Assembly: GCA_947470005.1 (NCBI GenBank)
Contig: CANISA010000099.1
Coordinates: 1 to 6,125, forward strand
Direction of reading: 5' to 3'
Origin: Legionellaceae bacterium
GTDB taxonomy: Bacteria; Pseudomonadota; Gammaproteobacteria; Legionellales; Legionellaceae
Length of the DNA: 6,125 nucleotides
The first letter of the stretch is position 1. Each line of letters starts with the position of its first letter. Below the pieces are notes generated by a model. The model was given only the letters and a program-made list of their open reading frames with translations. It had not been told where the DNA came from and made no database searches. Below are positions 1-5,330 of this stretch, in pieces. A program made the translations under genes and the position numbers.

Positions 1-34
1 AATCCAGCGCGTCTACCAGTTCCGCCACTTTCGC
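1..34 (-). tRNA. tRNA-Leu, 5' fragment cut by window edge
   Basis: On the minus strand the sequence starts GCGAAAG (acceptor 5' strand), then TGGCGGAACTGGTAGACGC (D arm), and stops two bases into the anticodon loop (TT, the usual U32-U33). The GTGGCGGAA.TGGTAGACGCGC pattern is typical of class II leucine tRNAs. The anticodon, variable arm and 3' half lie outside the window. By analogy with Pro-Arg-His-Leu clusters in other gammaproteobacteria the anticodon may be TAG or CAG, but it cannot be read here. It lies 182 nt from tRNA-His and has its own promoter. Confidence 0.9.
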
Positions 35-216
35 AAACAGGGGAGATTATCAAGCAGTAATACTCTATTGTAAAGTACCTACATGCAGTCATCTTAACAT
101 AAGATTACTTAAAAGCATTAATTCATCCTCAAAGAATAAATCTTATACTAAAATGGTCTCTGACTTCCAGAAGATACTGCGCATATTTTTTAAAAACTAT
201 GTGTTGAGTTATGATT
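35..216. other. non-coding spacer between tRNA-Leu and tRNA-His
   Basis: This is an AT-rich stretch of 182 nt with no convincing reading frame. Its left part contains the tRNA-Leu promoter. It also holds a perfect inverted repeat, ATCTTA-ACA-TAAGAT, at 91-105 and a 20-bp AT palindrome with one mismatched pair at 182-201, just beyond the 3' end of tRNA-His. The latter could help end the Pro-Arg-His transcript, but it has no GC stem followed by a U run, so I do not call an intrinsic terminator. Confidence 0.6.
46..74 (-). promoter_or_regulatory. sigma70-type promoter for tRNA-Leu
   Basis: On the minus strand there is a -35 box TTTACA (69-74) and a -10 box GATAAT (46-51), each matching five of six consensus bases, with an ideal 17-nt spacer. 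The predicted start near position 39 is only about 5 nt before the mature tRNA 5' end at 34. The -10 is followed by CTCCCC. A GC-rich discriminator like this is common at stable-RNA promoters under ppGpp/DksA control, but that control is inferred here. Confidence 0.65.
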
Positions 217-293
217 TGGGGTGAACGATGGGATTCGAACCCACGACAACCGGGATCACAACCCGGGGCTCTACCAACTGAGCTACGCCCACC
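217..293 (-). tRNA. tRNA-His (anticodon GTG)
   Basis: This is a complete tRNA gene. The acceptor strands GTGGGCG and CGTTCAC pair, including two G-U pairs. The anticodon loop TTGTGAT puts GTG at plus-strand 257-259, and the T loop is GTTCGAATC. The CCA end is encoded (217-219). The extra G at position -1 (plus-strand C293) opposite the C73 discriminator is the hallmark of bacterial tRNA-His and is needed by histidyl-tRNA synthetase. The 77-nt length is as expected for a tRNA-His counted with G-1 and CCA. It is probably transcribed together with tRNA-Arg and tRNA-Pro from the promoter at 521-549, with a 38-nt spacer to tRNA-Arg. Confidence 0.98.
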
Positions 294-331
294 ATCATGT
301 TTTTCGACAACTTATAAACCTGCTTGACGTT

Positions 332-408
332 TGGTACGCCCGGCAGGACTCGAACCTGCTACCCTCGGCTTAGAAGGCCGATGCTCTATCCAGATGAGCT
401 ACGGGCGC
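332..408 (-). tRNA. tRNA-Arg (anticodon TCT)
   Basis: This is a complete 77-nt tRNA. The acceptor strands GCGCCCG and CGGGCGT pair, with G1-U72. The anticodon stem and loop give CTTCTAA with anticodon TCT, the T arm is GCAGGTTCGAGTCCTGC, and CCA is encoded (332-334). It decodes AGA/AGG. Only 7 nt separate it from tRNA-Pro upstream, so the two must be processed from one precursor. Confidence 0.98.
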
Positions 409-415
409 ATATAAA

Positions 416-492
416 TGGTCGGGGTAGGGGGATTCGAACTCCCGACATCCTGCTCCCAAAGCAGGCGCGCTACCAGGCTGCGCTATACCCCG
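416..492 (-). tRNA. tRNA-Pro (anticodon TGG)
   Basis: This is a complete 77-nt tRNA. The acceptor strands CGGGGTA and TACCCCG pair fully, starting with the C1-G72 pair typical of bacterial tRNA-Pro. The anticodon stem CCTGC/GCAGG encloses TTTGGGA, giving anticodon TGG. CCA is encoded (416-418). It is the first gene of the leftward Pro-Arg-His unit, and the promoter at 521-549 puts its transcription start about 22 nt upstream. Confidence 0.98.
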
Positions 493-520
493 AATACCCG
501 TCTCAAAGGACAGAAACCAG

Positions 521-549
521 ATAATACCCAAGAGTCGTTGAGAGGTCAA
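521..549 (-). promoter_or_regulatory. sigma70-type promoter of the tRNA Pro-Arg-His unit
   Basis: On the minus strand there is a -35 box TTGACC (544-549), a 17-nt spacer and a -10 box TATTAT (521-526), each matching five of six consensus bases. The predicted start is near 514, ahead of tRNA-Pro at 492. The -35 box directly abuts the -35 box of the divergent promoter for the CDF gene. Confidence 0.7.
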
Positions 550-565
550 GAAATCGTGTTAAAAT
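538..565 (+). promoter_or_regulatory. extended -10 promoter for the CDF-ZIP pair
   Basis: On the plus strand there is a -35 box TTGAGA (538-543), a 16-nt spacer and a -10 box TAAAAT (560-565). The -10 is preceded by TG at 557-558 in the extended -10 arrangement (TGnTAAAAT). Each hexamer differs from consensus at one base. The start is expected near 572, leaving a leader of about 52 nt before the ATG at 624. I saw no clear metal-regulator operator (Zur, Fur or MntR type) by eye. Confidence 0.6.
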
Positions 566-623
566 ATGGCAAGACATTTTTTATAACAAGAAGTCACCCC
601 CTCATCAACCGAAGGATCCCGCT

Positions 624-1775
624 ATGCATCAACATGTTCGTTATGAAACGGCACGTCACGTCACCTTAGTAGGCGCCCTGGTGAATGCTTTTTTAGGTTT
701 CATTAAAGTGTTCGGTGGAGTTTTCTTCCATTCTCACGCGCTTGTTGCCGATGGATTGCATTCTTTTTCTGATCTCATCACCGATGGCATGGTTGTGTTT
801 GCTTCAAAATACGGTAGCCAACATGCGGACGACTCGCACCCCTACGGTCACCAACGTATTGAGACGGCGGCAACCTTTTTTTTAGCCATGCTCCTCATTT
901 TAACCGGTGCCGGTATTGCTTGGGATTCATTGAGTGAGTTGTTACGTGGTGATCATACGAGACCCGCCGCGTGGGCGCTGCCCATTGCTCTTCTATCCAT
1001 TGCTGTCAATGAAGCCTTGTTCCATTACACGCACCAGGCAGGAAAGCACATAAAATCAGATTTACTCATTGCCAATGCCTGGCATCACCGCTCCGACGCG
1101 GCCTCCTCGTTCGTGGTGCTCGCCGGCCTTCTTGGTAGCCTCGCCGGGTTTGTTTACCTGGATGCGGTCGCTGCAATCATCGTTGGGTTATTAATTATGC
1201 AGATGGGCGTAACCTACAGTTGGAATAGTATCAAAGAGCTCGTGGACACGGCCGTGGATCCCCTGCAACTGGCCACCATTGAAAACGTGATTCAACACAT
1301 CGACGGGGTTAAACGAATTCACCAATTACGAAGCCGCATGATGGGCCGGGATATTTTTATTGATGTCCACATTTTAGTTTCTCCTTTTATCTCCGTGTCT
1401 GAGGGGCATTTTATTGCGCAAAACGTCCATTACGAACTCGTTAAGCAAATTTCTGGTGTTCAAGATGTCACCGTTCACGTGGATCCTGAAGACGACGAAA
1501 CGGCCTCCCCATCACTGCACCTCCCCAACCGTAAAATACTCGAAGAAACACTTATCCACCCCTGGCGCGCTGAATATCCAGGCATAAAATCCTGGGTATT
1601 TCATTACCTAGACGGTTCTGTCACGATTGATTTGGTTGGCACGAAAGGGTTTGATAGCAATCAATCCTTTTATCTCCGTCTGGAAGCCGACCTGACGAAA
1701 ATGAAGGACCAAATTAATATCCGTTTCTTCACTCAGCCAGAAACTCAAGCAGAAAAAACACTTGCCAAATTGTAA
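624..1775 (+). CDS. cation diffusion facilitator (CDF) family metal exporter with extended C terminus
   Basis: This is a 383-residue inner-membrane antiporter of the CDF family (COG0053, FieF/MMT1-like), expected to export a divalent metal (Zn, Fe or Mn) in exchange for protons. There are about six membrane segments within residues 13-196. The transport site is visible as H46xxxD50, in the stretch ADGLHSFSD, in segment 2 and as H154xxxD158, in HHRSD, in segment 5. Between segments 2 and 3 is the characteristic HPYGHQRIE (72-80). The cytoplasmic dimerisation domain spans about 205-290 and ends in VTVHVDP (282-288), where most family members stop. A further ~95 residues follow, with a similar strand-helix-strand pattern. 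The start is supported by GAAGGA at 611-616, 7 nt upstream. An HxxxD pair at both sites is often linked to zinc, but the metal cannot be fixed from sequence. A ZIP transporter gene follows 42 nt downstream and is probably co-transcribed. Confidence 0.93.
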   Translation: MHQHVRYETARHVTLVGALVNAFLGFIKVFGGVFFHSHALVADGLHSFSDLITDGMVVFASKYGSQHADDSHPYGHQRIETAATFFLAMLLILTGAGIAWDSLSELLRGDHTRPAAWALPIALLSIAVNEALFHYTHQAGKHIKSDLLIANAWHHRSDAASSFVVLAGLLGSLAGFVYLDAVAAIIVGLLIMQMGVTYSWNSIKELVDTAVDPLQLATIENVIQHIDGVKRIHQLRSRMMGRDIFIDVHILVSPFISVSEGHFIAQNVHYELVKQISGVQDVTVHVDPEDDETASPSLHLPNRKILEETLIHPWRAEYPGIKSWVFHYLDGSVTIDLVGTKGFDSNQSFYLRLEADLTKMKDQINIRFFTQPETQAEKTLAKL

Positions 1776-1790
1776 GGGTAAAAATAGTAT
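1762..1790 (+). promoter_or_regulatory. possible secondary promoter before the ZIP gene
   Basis: TTGCCA (1762-1767), a 17-nt spacer and TAGTAT (1785-1790) straddle the end of the CDF gene. The -35 box matches five of six bases and the -10 only four. It could give the ZIP gene some independent expression, but chance matches of this quality are common. Confidence 0.25.
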
Positions 1791-1817
1791 GCAGGCCTTA
1801 ACGAAAGGATATAACGT

Positions 1818-2576
1818 ATGGTAGCCACGGCCACCCTAAATTTATTTTTTGCACTCAGCGCACTCGCCATCATTCTTGCCGCCGGTTGGTTCCCGTTTAA
1901 ACGACGCCTAACGACTGAGGAACATGTTGATTTTCCTATCGGAGAAACGCTTGCCACGGGCGTTTTTCTCGGGGCCGCCTTATTGCACATGCTCCCAGAA
2001 TCAAACGAGCTGTTTGTAAGTAAAGGATACCATTACCCCTTTGCTTACGTCTTTAGTGGGATCACGTTCCTGCTGTTTTTATGGTTTGAACATTTAGGCA
2101 AAGAACTTTATCATCATCATGATAAAGCACACCCCGCCTTTGCGATCGTAGCCTGGTTAATGTTATCAGTGCATTCATTGGTCCTCGGAACGGCGCTTGG
2201 CTTAAGCCATGACTACCCCACAAGAATTATGTTATTTTTAGCCATTATCACGCACAAATGGGCGGAGAGTTTTGCGATCGCCATTCAGCTCAACAAGAGC
2301 TCATTAACCCGGCGAAACAGCCTGATCTTTTTTCTTGTTTTTGCATTGATGACCCCTCTGGGCATTTGGATTGGCTGGATCTTCGAACAAGATGTTTCCA
2401 CTCATTCGCTGATTGATCCCATCCTCATCGCGATTTCCGCAGGCACATTTCTTTACCTCGGCACGCTCCATGGTCTAGAGCGCTGCGTCATGGTCGAGCG
2501 GTGCTGCAATTTGCGTGATTTTAGCTTTGTGATTATTGGGTTTTTGTTGATGGCCTCTGTTGCAGCTTATGTTTAA
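1818..2576 (+). CDS. ZIP family metal transporter
   Basis: This 252-residue inner-membrane protein of the ZIP family (Zrt/Irt-like; members usually bring Zn2+ or other divalent metals into the cytoplasm) has about eight hydrophobic segments. Segment 4 carries H119-S120-LVL-G124. Segment 5 carries H146-K147-WAE-S151, matching the HS....G and HKxxE patterns of the ZIP transport site. The loop between segments 3 and 4 is histidine-rich (YHHHDKAH, 98-105), as is usual for the cytoplasmic loop. The acidic residue normally found in the segment 4 HxxxE signature is replaced by L123. The ATG is preceded by GAAAGGA at 1803-1809, 8 nt away. The gene follows the CDF exporter by 42 nt on the same strand and converges on the permease gene with 10 nt between stop codons. 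The metal and whether uptake is active are inferred. Confidence 0.9.
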   Translation: MVATATLNLFFALSALAIILAAGWFPFKRRLTTEEHVDFPIGETLATGVFLGAALLHMLPESNELFVSKGYHYPFAYVFSGITFLLFLWFEHLGKELYHHHDKAHPAFAIVAWLMLSVHSLVLGTALGLSHDYPTRIMLFLAIITHKWAESFAIAIQLNKSSLTRRNSLIFFLVFALMTPLGIWIGWIFEQDVSTHSLIDPILIAISAGTFLYLGTLHGLERCVMVERCCNLRDFSFVIIGFLLMASVAAYV

Positions 2577-2586
2577 CGTACACGCG

Positions 2587-3771
2587 TCATGACCCGATTA
2601 AATTTATTATTTCTTGCACAATAACCAAGATAAAAAACAAACTGACACAACCCATCATCAGCCCGCCCTGCCGGCCCGTGGGCAGGAAGTTTCTCGTTTT
2701 AAAAACCATTAACGCGGGAAATAAGCCTAATAATAGCGCTACAAATATCCCCGCAAAACTTAATATTTGAACAAACGCCTTGGGGTAAGCATACGTAATG
2801 ATCATCGGAGGAATATACGTCATCAAGGCCAACATGAATCGTTTTTTCCCGGTTGATTCCATCTTGATGGCATCAGAGAAAAAATGATTTAAAGCCAAAG
2901 AAACACCTAAAAAAGAAGTGACTACCGCAAAAATTGCAAAGAGTCGTCCTGAAAAAAAAACCCAACTGCTCCCTGCTGAGGCAGCTAATGCGACAATGAC
3001 ACCCGTGCCATTATCTCCCGTTTGTTTCAGTGTTTGAAAACTTACAGGCCCATCAAGAGGGATATTCCCAAGTGCGACCCATTCCCATATAGCATAGGCA
3101 GCCAATGCAACTAAACTGCCCGACATGATTGAAATCTTCACTGATTTTTCGTTGTAGTCTAAATACTCAGTGACAGCCGGCACGACAATACTAAAACCAA
3201 ACGTTGTTAGCAACAACGGCAAGGACGAGAGCGTATCAATTAAATGACAATTAGTTATAAACGCATGCTGCGTAGGCGATAGGCTCGAACCCACCGTGAT
3301 GATAAATGCAACGAGCAAACCCACACCAAACAGATTATTTATATTATAAATAAATCGCTCACCACATAGGATAATAACAGCAAACAACACAGTAAAGATG
3401 AGCGTCGTTAAAGAAATAGGCACACTCACAACAGGAGCAATAAGAAGGTTTAACCATGCGGCACCCGCCATCATGTACGTACACAACAGCGCATAAAGCA
3501 ATAACAAAATGATCATTGAAGAAAAATACTGCCCAGGTTTTCCTAATGTTAACTTAATCATGCTCGACAGATTATATGATCCCCTGACGCGCATCTTTAC
3601 CTCAAGGATGTAATAAGCGGCAAGCGTCATAAAGACCCAAGCCACTAAAAAAGCAACGAGGGTCAGGATGAAACCACTGCTGCTGGTGACAATCGGTAAG
3701 CCCAAGATCCCCGTTCCAACTGACGTGCCGGTGATCATCATCATTGCATTTAAAATTTTAAACCGACTCAT
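2587..3771 (-). CDS. aromatic amino acid permease (TyrP/Mtr-like, HAAAP family)
   Basis: Starting from the ATG at 3771 this is a 394-residue inner-membrane permease with about 11 hydrophobic segments. It begins MSRFKILNAMMMITGTSVGT, with the family signature GTxxGxGxLxLP at residues 15-26. This signature and overall architecture match the hydroxy/aromatic amino acid permease family (TyrP, Mtr, TnaB), proton-coupled importers of tyrosine or tryptophan. The frame is open upstream to a GTG at 3816 (409 residues), but the 3771 start has a strong ribosome site 6 nt upstream and places the signature where TyrP has it. Legionella-type bacteria often carry several tyrosine-permease paralogues, so the exact substrate is uncertain. 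Residues 364-370 (PTGRQGG), in the loop before the last segment, are encoded by a GC-rich palindrome unlike the AT-rich rest of the gene. The gene diverges from the CsiV-family gene and appears to be single. Confidence 0.88.
   Translation of the reverse strand: MSRFKILNAMMMITGTSVGTGILGLPIVTSSSGFILTLVAFLVAWVFMTLAAYYILEVKMRVRGSYNLSSMIKLTLGKPGQYFSSMIILLLLYALLCTYMMAGAAWLNLLIAPVVSVPISLTTLIFTVLFAVIILCGERFIYNINNLFGVGLLVAFIITVGSSLSPTQHAFITNCHLIDTLSSLPLLLTTFGFSIVVPAVTEYLDYNEKSVKISIMSGSLVALAAYAIWEWVALGNIPLDGPVSFQTLKQTGDNGTGVIVALAASAGSSWVFFSGRLFAIFAVVTSFLGVSLALNHFFSDAIKMESTGKKRFMLALMTYIPPMIITYAYPKAFVQILSFAGIFVALLLGLFPALMVFKTRNFLPTGRQGGLMMGCVSLFFILVIVQEIINLIGS
2667..2686. repeat. GC-rich palindrome inside the permease gene
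   Basis: The plus strand reads CCTGCC, an 8-nt centre GGCCCGTG, then GGCAGG: perfect 6-bp inverted arms. The centre region also contains a nested GCCC/GGGC inverted pair. The surrounding patch 2661-2686 has only three A or T bases out of 26, within an AT-rich gene. In the permease frame it encodes LPTGRQGG. It may be a small palindromic repeat inserted in frame in a tolerant loop, or simply a GC-rich loop. Only one copy is present in this window. Confidence 0.55.
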
Positions 3772-3777
3772 GGCGTA

Positions 3778-3783
3778 TTCCTC
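3778..3783 (-). promoter_or_regulatory. ribosome binding site that fixes the permease start
   Basis: GAGGAA on the minus strand lies 6 nt before the ATG at 3771. It supports that start over the upstream in-frame GTG at 3816, and over reading the extra 15 residues as part of the protein. Confidence 0.75.
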
Positions 3784-3800
3784 ACTTAATCCAATCATAT

Positions 3801-3830
3801 TTGTCACAACCTGCACGATAAGTATATACT
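3801..3830 (+). promoter_or_regulatory. sigma70-type promoter for the CsiV-family gene
   Basis: TTGTCA (3801-3806), an 18-nt spacer and TATACT (3825-3830) each match five of six consensus bases. The predicted start is near 3837, about 20 nt before the ATG at 3857. The -10 sits in a perfect palindrome AGTATATACT (3821-3830). The promoter lies entirely within the short region between this gene and the divergent permease. Confidence 0.6.
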
Positions 3831-3856
3831 GTCAACTTTTCTCATGATGAAGACTG

Positions 3857-4420
3857 ATGATGTTACGTGTTTTTCCCTTGCTCACCCTTTTGTTTTTTTC
3901 TTCATCAGGTTTCGCCCTGCCAACAACAGCGCGCTATCAAGTGGATGTCATCGTATTTACGCATGCATACACAGCGGATGATCAACAAGAGAACGCGCCT
4001 CCGTTGACGCTTACTCACGATGCTCGCCATGCCATTCCCTTGCAGCCGCACGACACACCTGGTACGAGAACATACCGACTGATGCCTATCTCTTCTTCTT
4101 CATTGCGAAACGAGTGGAGCCGCCTGAATCAACAATCGCAGTATCGTGCGTTGTTTCATTACACCTGGCTACAGCCCAGCAACAATCAGCACCCCATAGC
4201 ACTCTCTGCACGATTGAACAACGGCTGGAGCGTCGAGGGTACGCTTCGAGTACGGCAAAGTAATTACTATTTGTTGGACACTGATTTACGCTTTTCAGCG
4301 CCGAACAACCACCAGCCTGCCTTTGTGTTTTCCCAAAAGCAACGCCTCAAACCAGGGTGCACTTACTACCTGGATCACCCTCAAGCAGGCATGCTAATCA
4401 ATGTTCATCGCGTAGCGTGA
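3857..4420 (+). CDS. CsiV-family exported peptidoglycan-linked protein
   Basis: This is a 187-residue exported protein. Residues 1-20 form a signal peptide: R4, a hydrophobic core, and GFA as the cleavage site after A20. The mature part opens with YQVDVIVFTH, the typical 'V-x-VIVF' strand of the CsiV family. It continues with LRNEWSRLNQQSQYRALFHYTWLQP (about 103-127; W, RL, YR, LxH and WxQP are conserved features). It ends RLKPGCTYYLDHPQAGMLI, matching the family's C-terminal 'YxDHPxxG' signature. In Vibrio, CsiV binds peptidoglycan and helps the LpoA-PBP1A system respond to non-canonical D-amino acids; that role is not certain here. The protein is shorter than the Vibrio version (about 250), lacking middle segments. 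The start may be either of two adjacent ATGs; the second (3860) has better spacing from the weak AAGA site. The stop converges on the next gene with 6 nt between. Confidence 0.75.
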   Translation: MMLRVFPLLTLLFFSSSGFALPTTARYQVDVIVFTHAYTADDQQENAPPLTLTHDARHAIPLQPHDTPGTRTYRLMPISSSSLRNEWSRLNQQSQYRALFHYTWLQPSNNQHPIALSARLNNGWSVEGTLRVRQSNYYLLDTDLRFSAPNNHQPAFVFSQKQRLKPGCTYYLDHPQAGMLINVHRVA

Positions 4421-4432
4421 TGGCGCTTACGC
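4410..4432. other. hairpin at the convergent gene junction
   Basis: GCGTAGCG (4410-4417), a 6-nt loop, and CGCTTACGC (4424-4432) form an 8-bp stem with one bulged T. It spans both stop codons of the convergent CsiV-family and CrtC-like genes. No U run follows on either strand, so it is at best a weak bidirectional terminator or an mRNA 3'-end stabiliser. Confidence 0.3.
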
Positions 4433-5329
4433 ATGCCCCAAGGTGTCATCACTCAACAAACAAAACCCAGGCGCCACACCACCGGTAACAAACCCCGCGA
4501 TAACGGAGTTTTGTTTGATGTACTCGGATAAAACCACGTGCAGATTAGGCGACGGAACGTCAATATCCCAAGGCCCTTCCGGTAATTGTTTAATATGAAT
4601 AAACTGTGACATCTCTGCAGGCGAACCTTTGGTATCGAACCGACCCGCCATCGCCCCTCGAACCGCATCAGACTCGGGCAAGTTCACTGAGTAAAAGCCA
4701 CTGCCATCATCAAAATGGCAGAGCACGCCGCTCACAGGGTGGCTCTCTTCTTGAATGGTGGTCATCCACATTTGTCGAAACCAAGCGTGCTTCGCCGTGA
4801 CAAATTGCTCTTCACGGCCATCGCCTAAGCGGATATGCCCATTGAGCGAGTTGGTCTGACTCACAACCACAGCCATTCCAGGACGTAAACCTTCTTCCAT
4901 TGGATGATTATCCGGTTGATTGAGCATGTCTATTTTAAAATTAAATCCTTTTTTATCTTCTGTTTTTACACCAAAAACCCAACTATCATTAATCGGATTA
5001 AACCGCAAAAATGAATGCCCCACTTGCCAACGATACGGCAATGGATTATCCAACGTCGATCGGTTCTCATCTTGAAAGACCACGGATTTTGTCTGTGCAT
5101 CAAACAAAGCCGCCGTGCTATGAAAGGCAGTTCCATCACGTTCCATCTGAAAAAAATAACCATACTGCTCCCCCTGCTCATTGGTCACGACACCGGAGAA
5201 AATCCAGTGCACGTGTGTAACGTCCGTGGGGAGAAAATGAGTCAACTCTTCAGCAACGCCCGCACACAGCGCGTGACTCAAGCAACAGAACAAGAAGCAA
5301 AATAAACGACAGGTTCGCAACGCAATCAT
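4427..5329 (-). CDS. exported protein, possibly CrtC/AttH lipocalin-like
   Basis: This 300-residue protein is not confidently identified. Residues 1-26 look like a cysteine-rich signal peptide (two arginines, then LFCFLFCCL), with likely cleavage after GVA at 24-26; no good lipobox is present. The mature region is rich in beta-strand patterns. HVHWIFSGVVTNEQGEQYGY (39-58) resembles the 'WWYFxGxLTDxxGxxYGF' opening of the CrtC/AttH-like two-lipocalin fold, and HPVSGVLCHFDDGSGFYSVN (about 197-216) resembles the start of its second half. The middle segment, where these families usually carry a D-H-E-W-type motif, reads AWFRQMW, so hydratase chemistry is doubtful. The ATG lies 1 nt after the lpxK stop, so translation is probably coupled and the gene is in the lpxK operon; an AAAAGG inside the lpxK end can serve as ribosome site. 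An envelope-related or lipid-binding role is a guess from context. Confidence 0.5.
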   Translation of the reverse strand: MIALRTCRLFCFLFCCLSHALCAGVAEELTHFLPTDVTHVHWIFSGVVTNEQGEQYGYFFQMERDGTAFHSTAALFDAQTKSVVFQDENRSTLDNPLPYRWQVGHSFLRFNPINDSWVFGVKTEDKKGFNFKIDMLNQPDNHPMEEGLRPGMAVVVSQTNSLNGHIRLGDGREEQFVTAKHAWFRQMWMTTIQEESHPVSGVLCHFDDGSGFYSVNLPESDAVRGAMAGRFDTKGSPAEMSQFIHIKQLPEGPWDIDVPSPNLHVVLSEYIKQNSVIAGFVTGGVAPGFCLLSDDTLGHA

Positions 5330-5330
5330 C

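Noticed and set aside
182..201. AT-only palindrome as terminator of the Pro-Arg-His tRNA unit
   Set aside because: The stem has almost no GC pairs and would be unstable in RNA; it is mentioned only as part of the spacer.
324..669. Two overlapping plus-strand reading frames (324-524 and 415-669)
   Set aside because: They read through the antisense strand of the tRNA-Arg and tRNA-Pro genes and have no ribosome site; peptides such as GGFELPTSCSQ are a well-known artefact of translating tRNA genes backwards.
1745..1990. Minus-strand reading frame opposite the CDF/ZIP junction
   Set aside because: It is a shadow across two well-supported plus-strand genes, with no recognisable protein features.
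2574..2600. Small palindromes ACGCGT and GTCATGAC at the ZIP/permease convergent junction
   Set aside because: They are too short and lack a following U run, so there is no real support for an intrinsic terminator.
3794..3835. Possible minus-strand promoter for the permease: TATGAT (3794-3799) and TTGACA (3830-3835)
   Set aside because: The TTGACA is 30 nt from the TATGAT, too far, and no acceptable -35 box lies 16-18 nt upstream of the TATGAT, so I do not call a promoter although one must exist nearby.
4453..5305. Several 64-96-residue frames on both strands within the exported-protein gene, and a similar one at 5590-5787 inside lpxK
   Set aside because: All lie in other frames of genes with signal-peptide or family evidence, and none has a credible ribosome site or motif.
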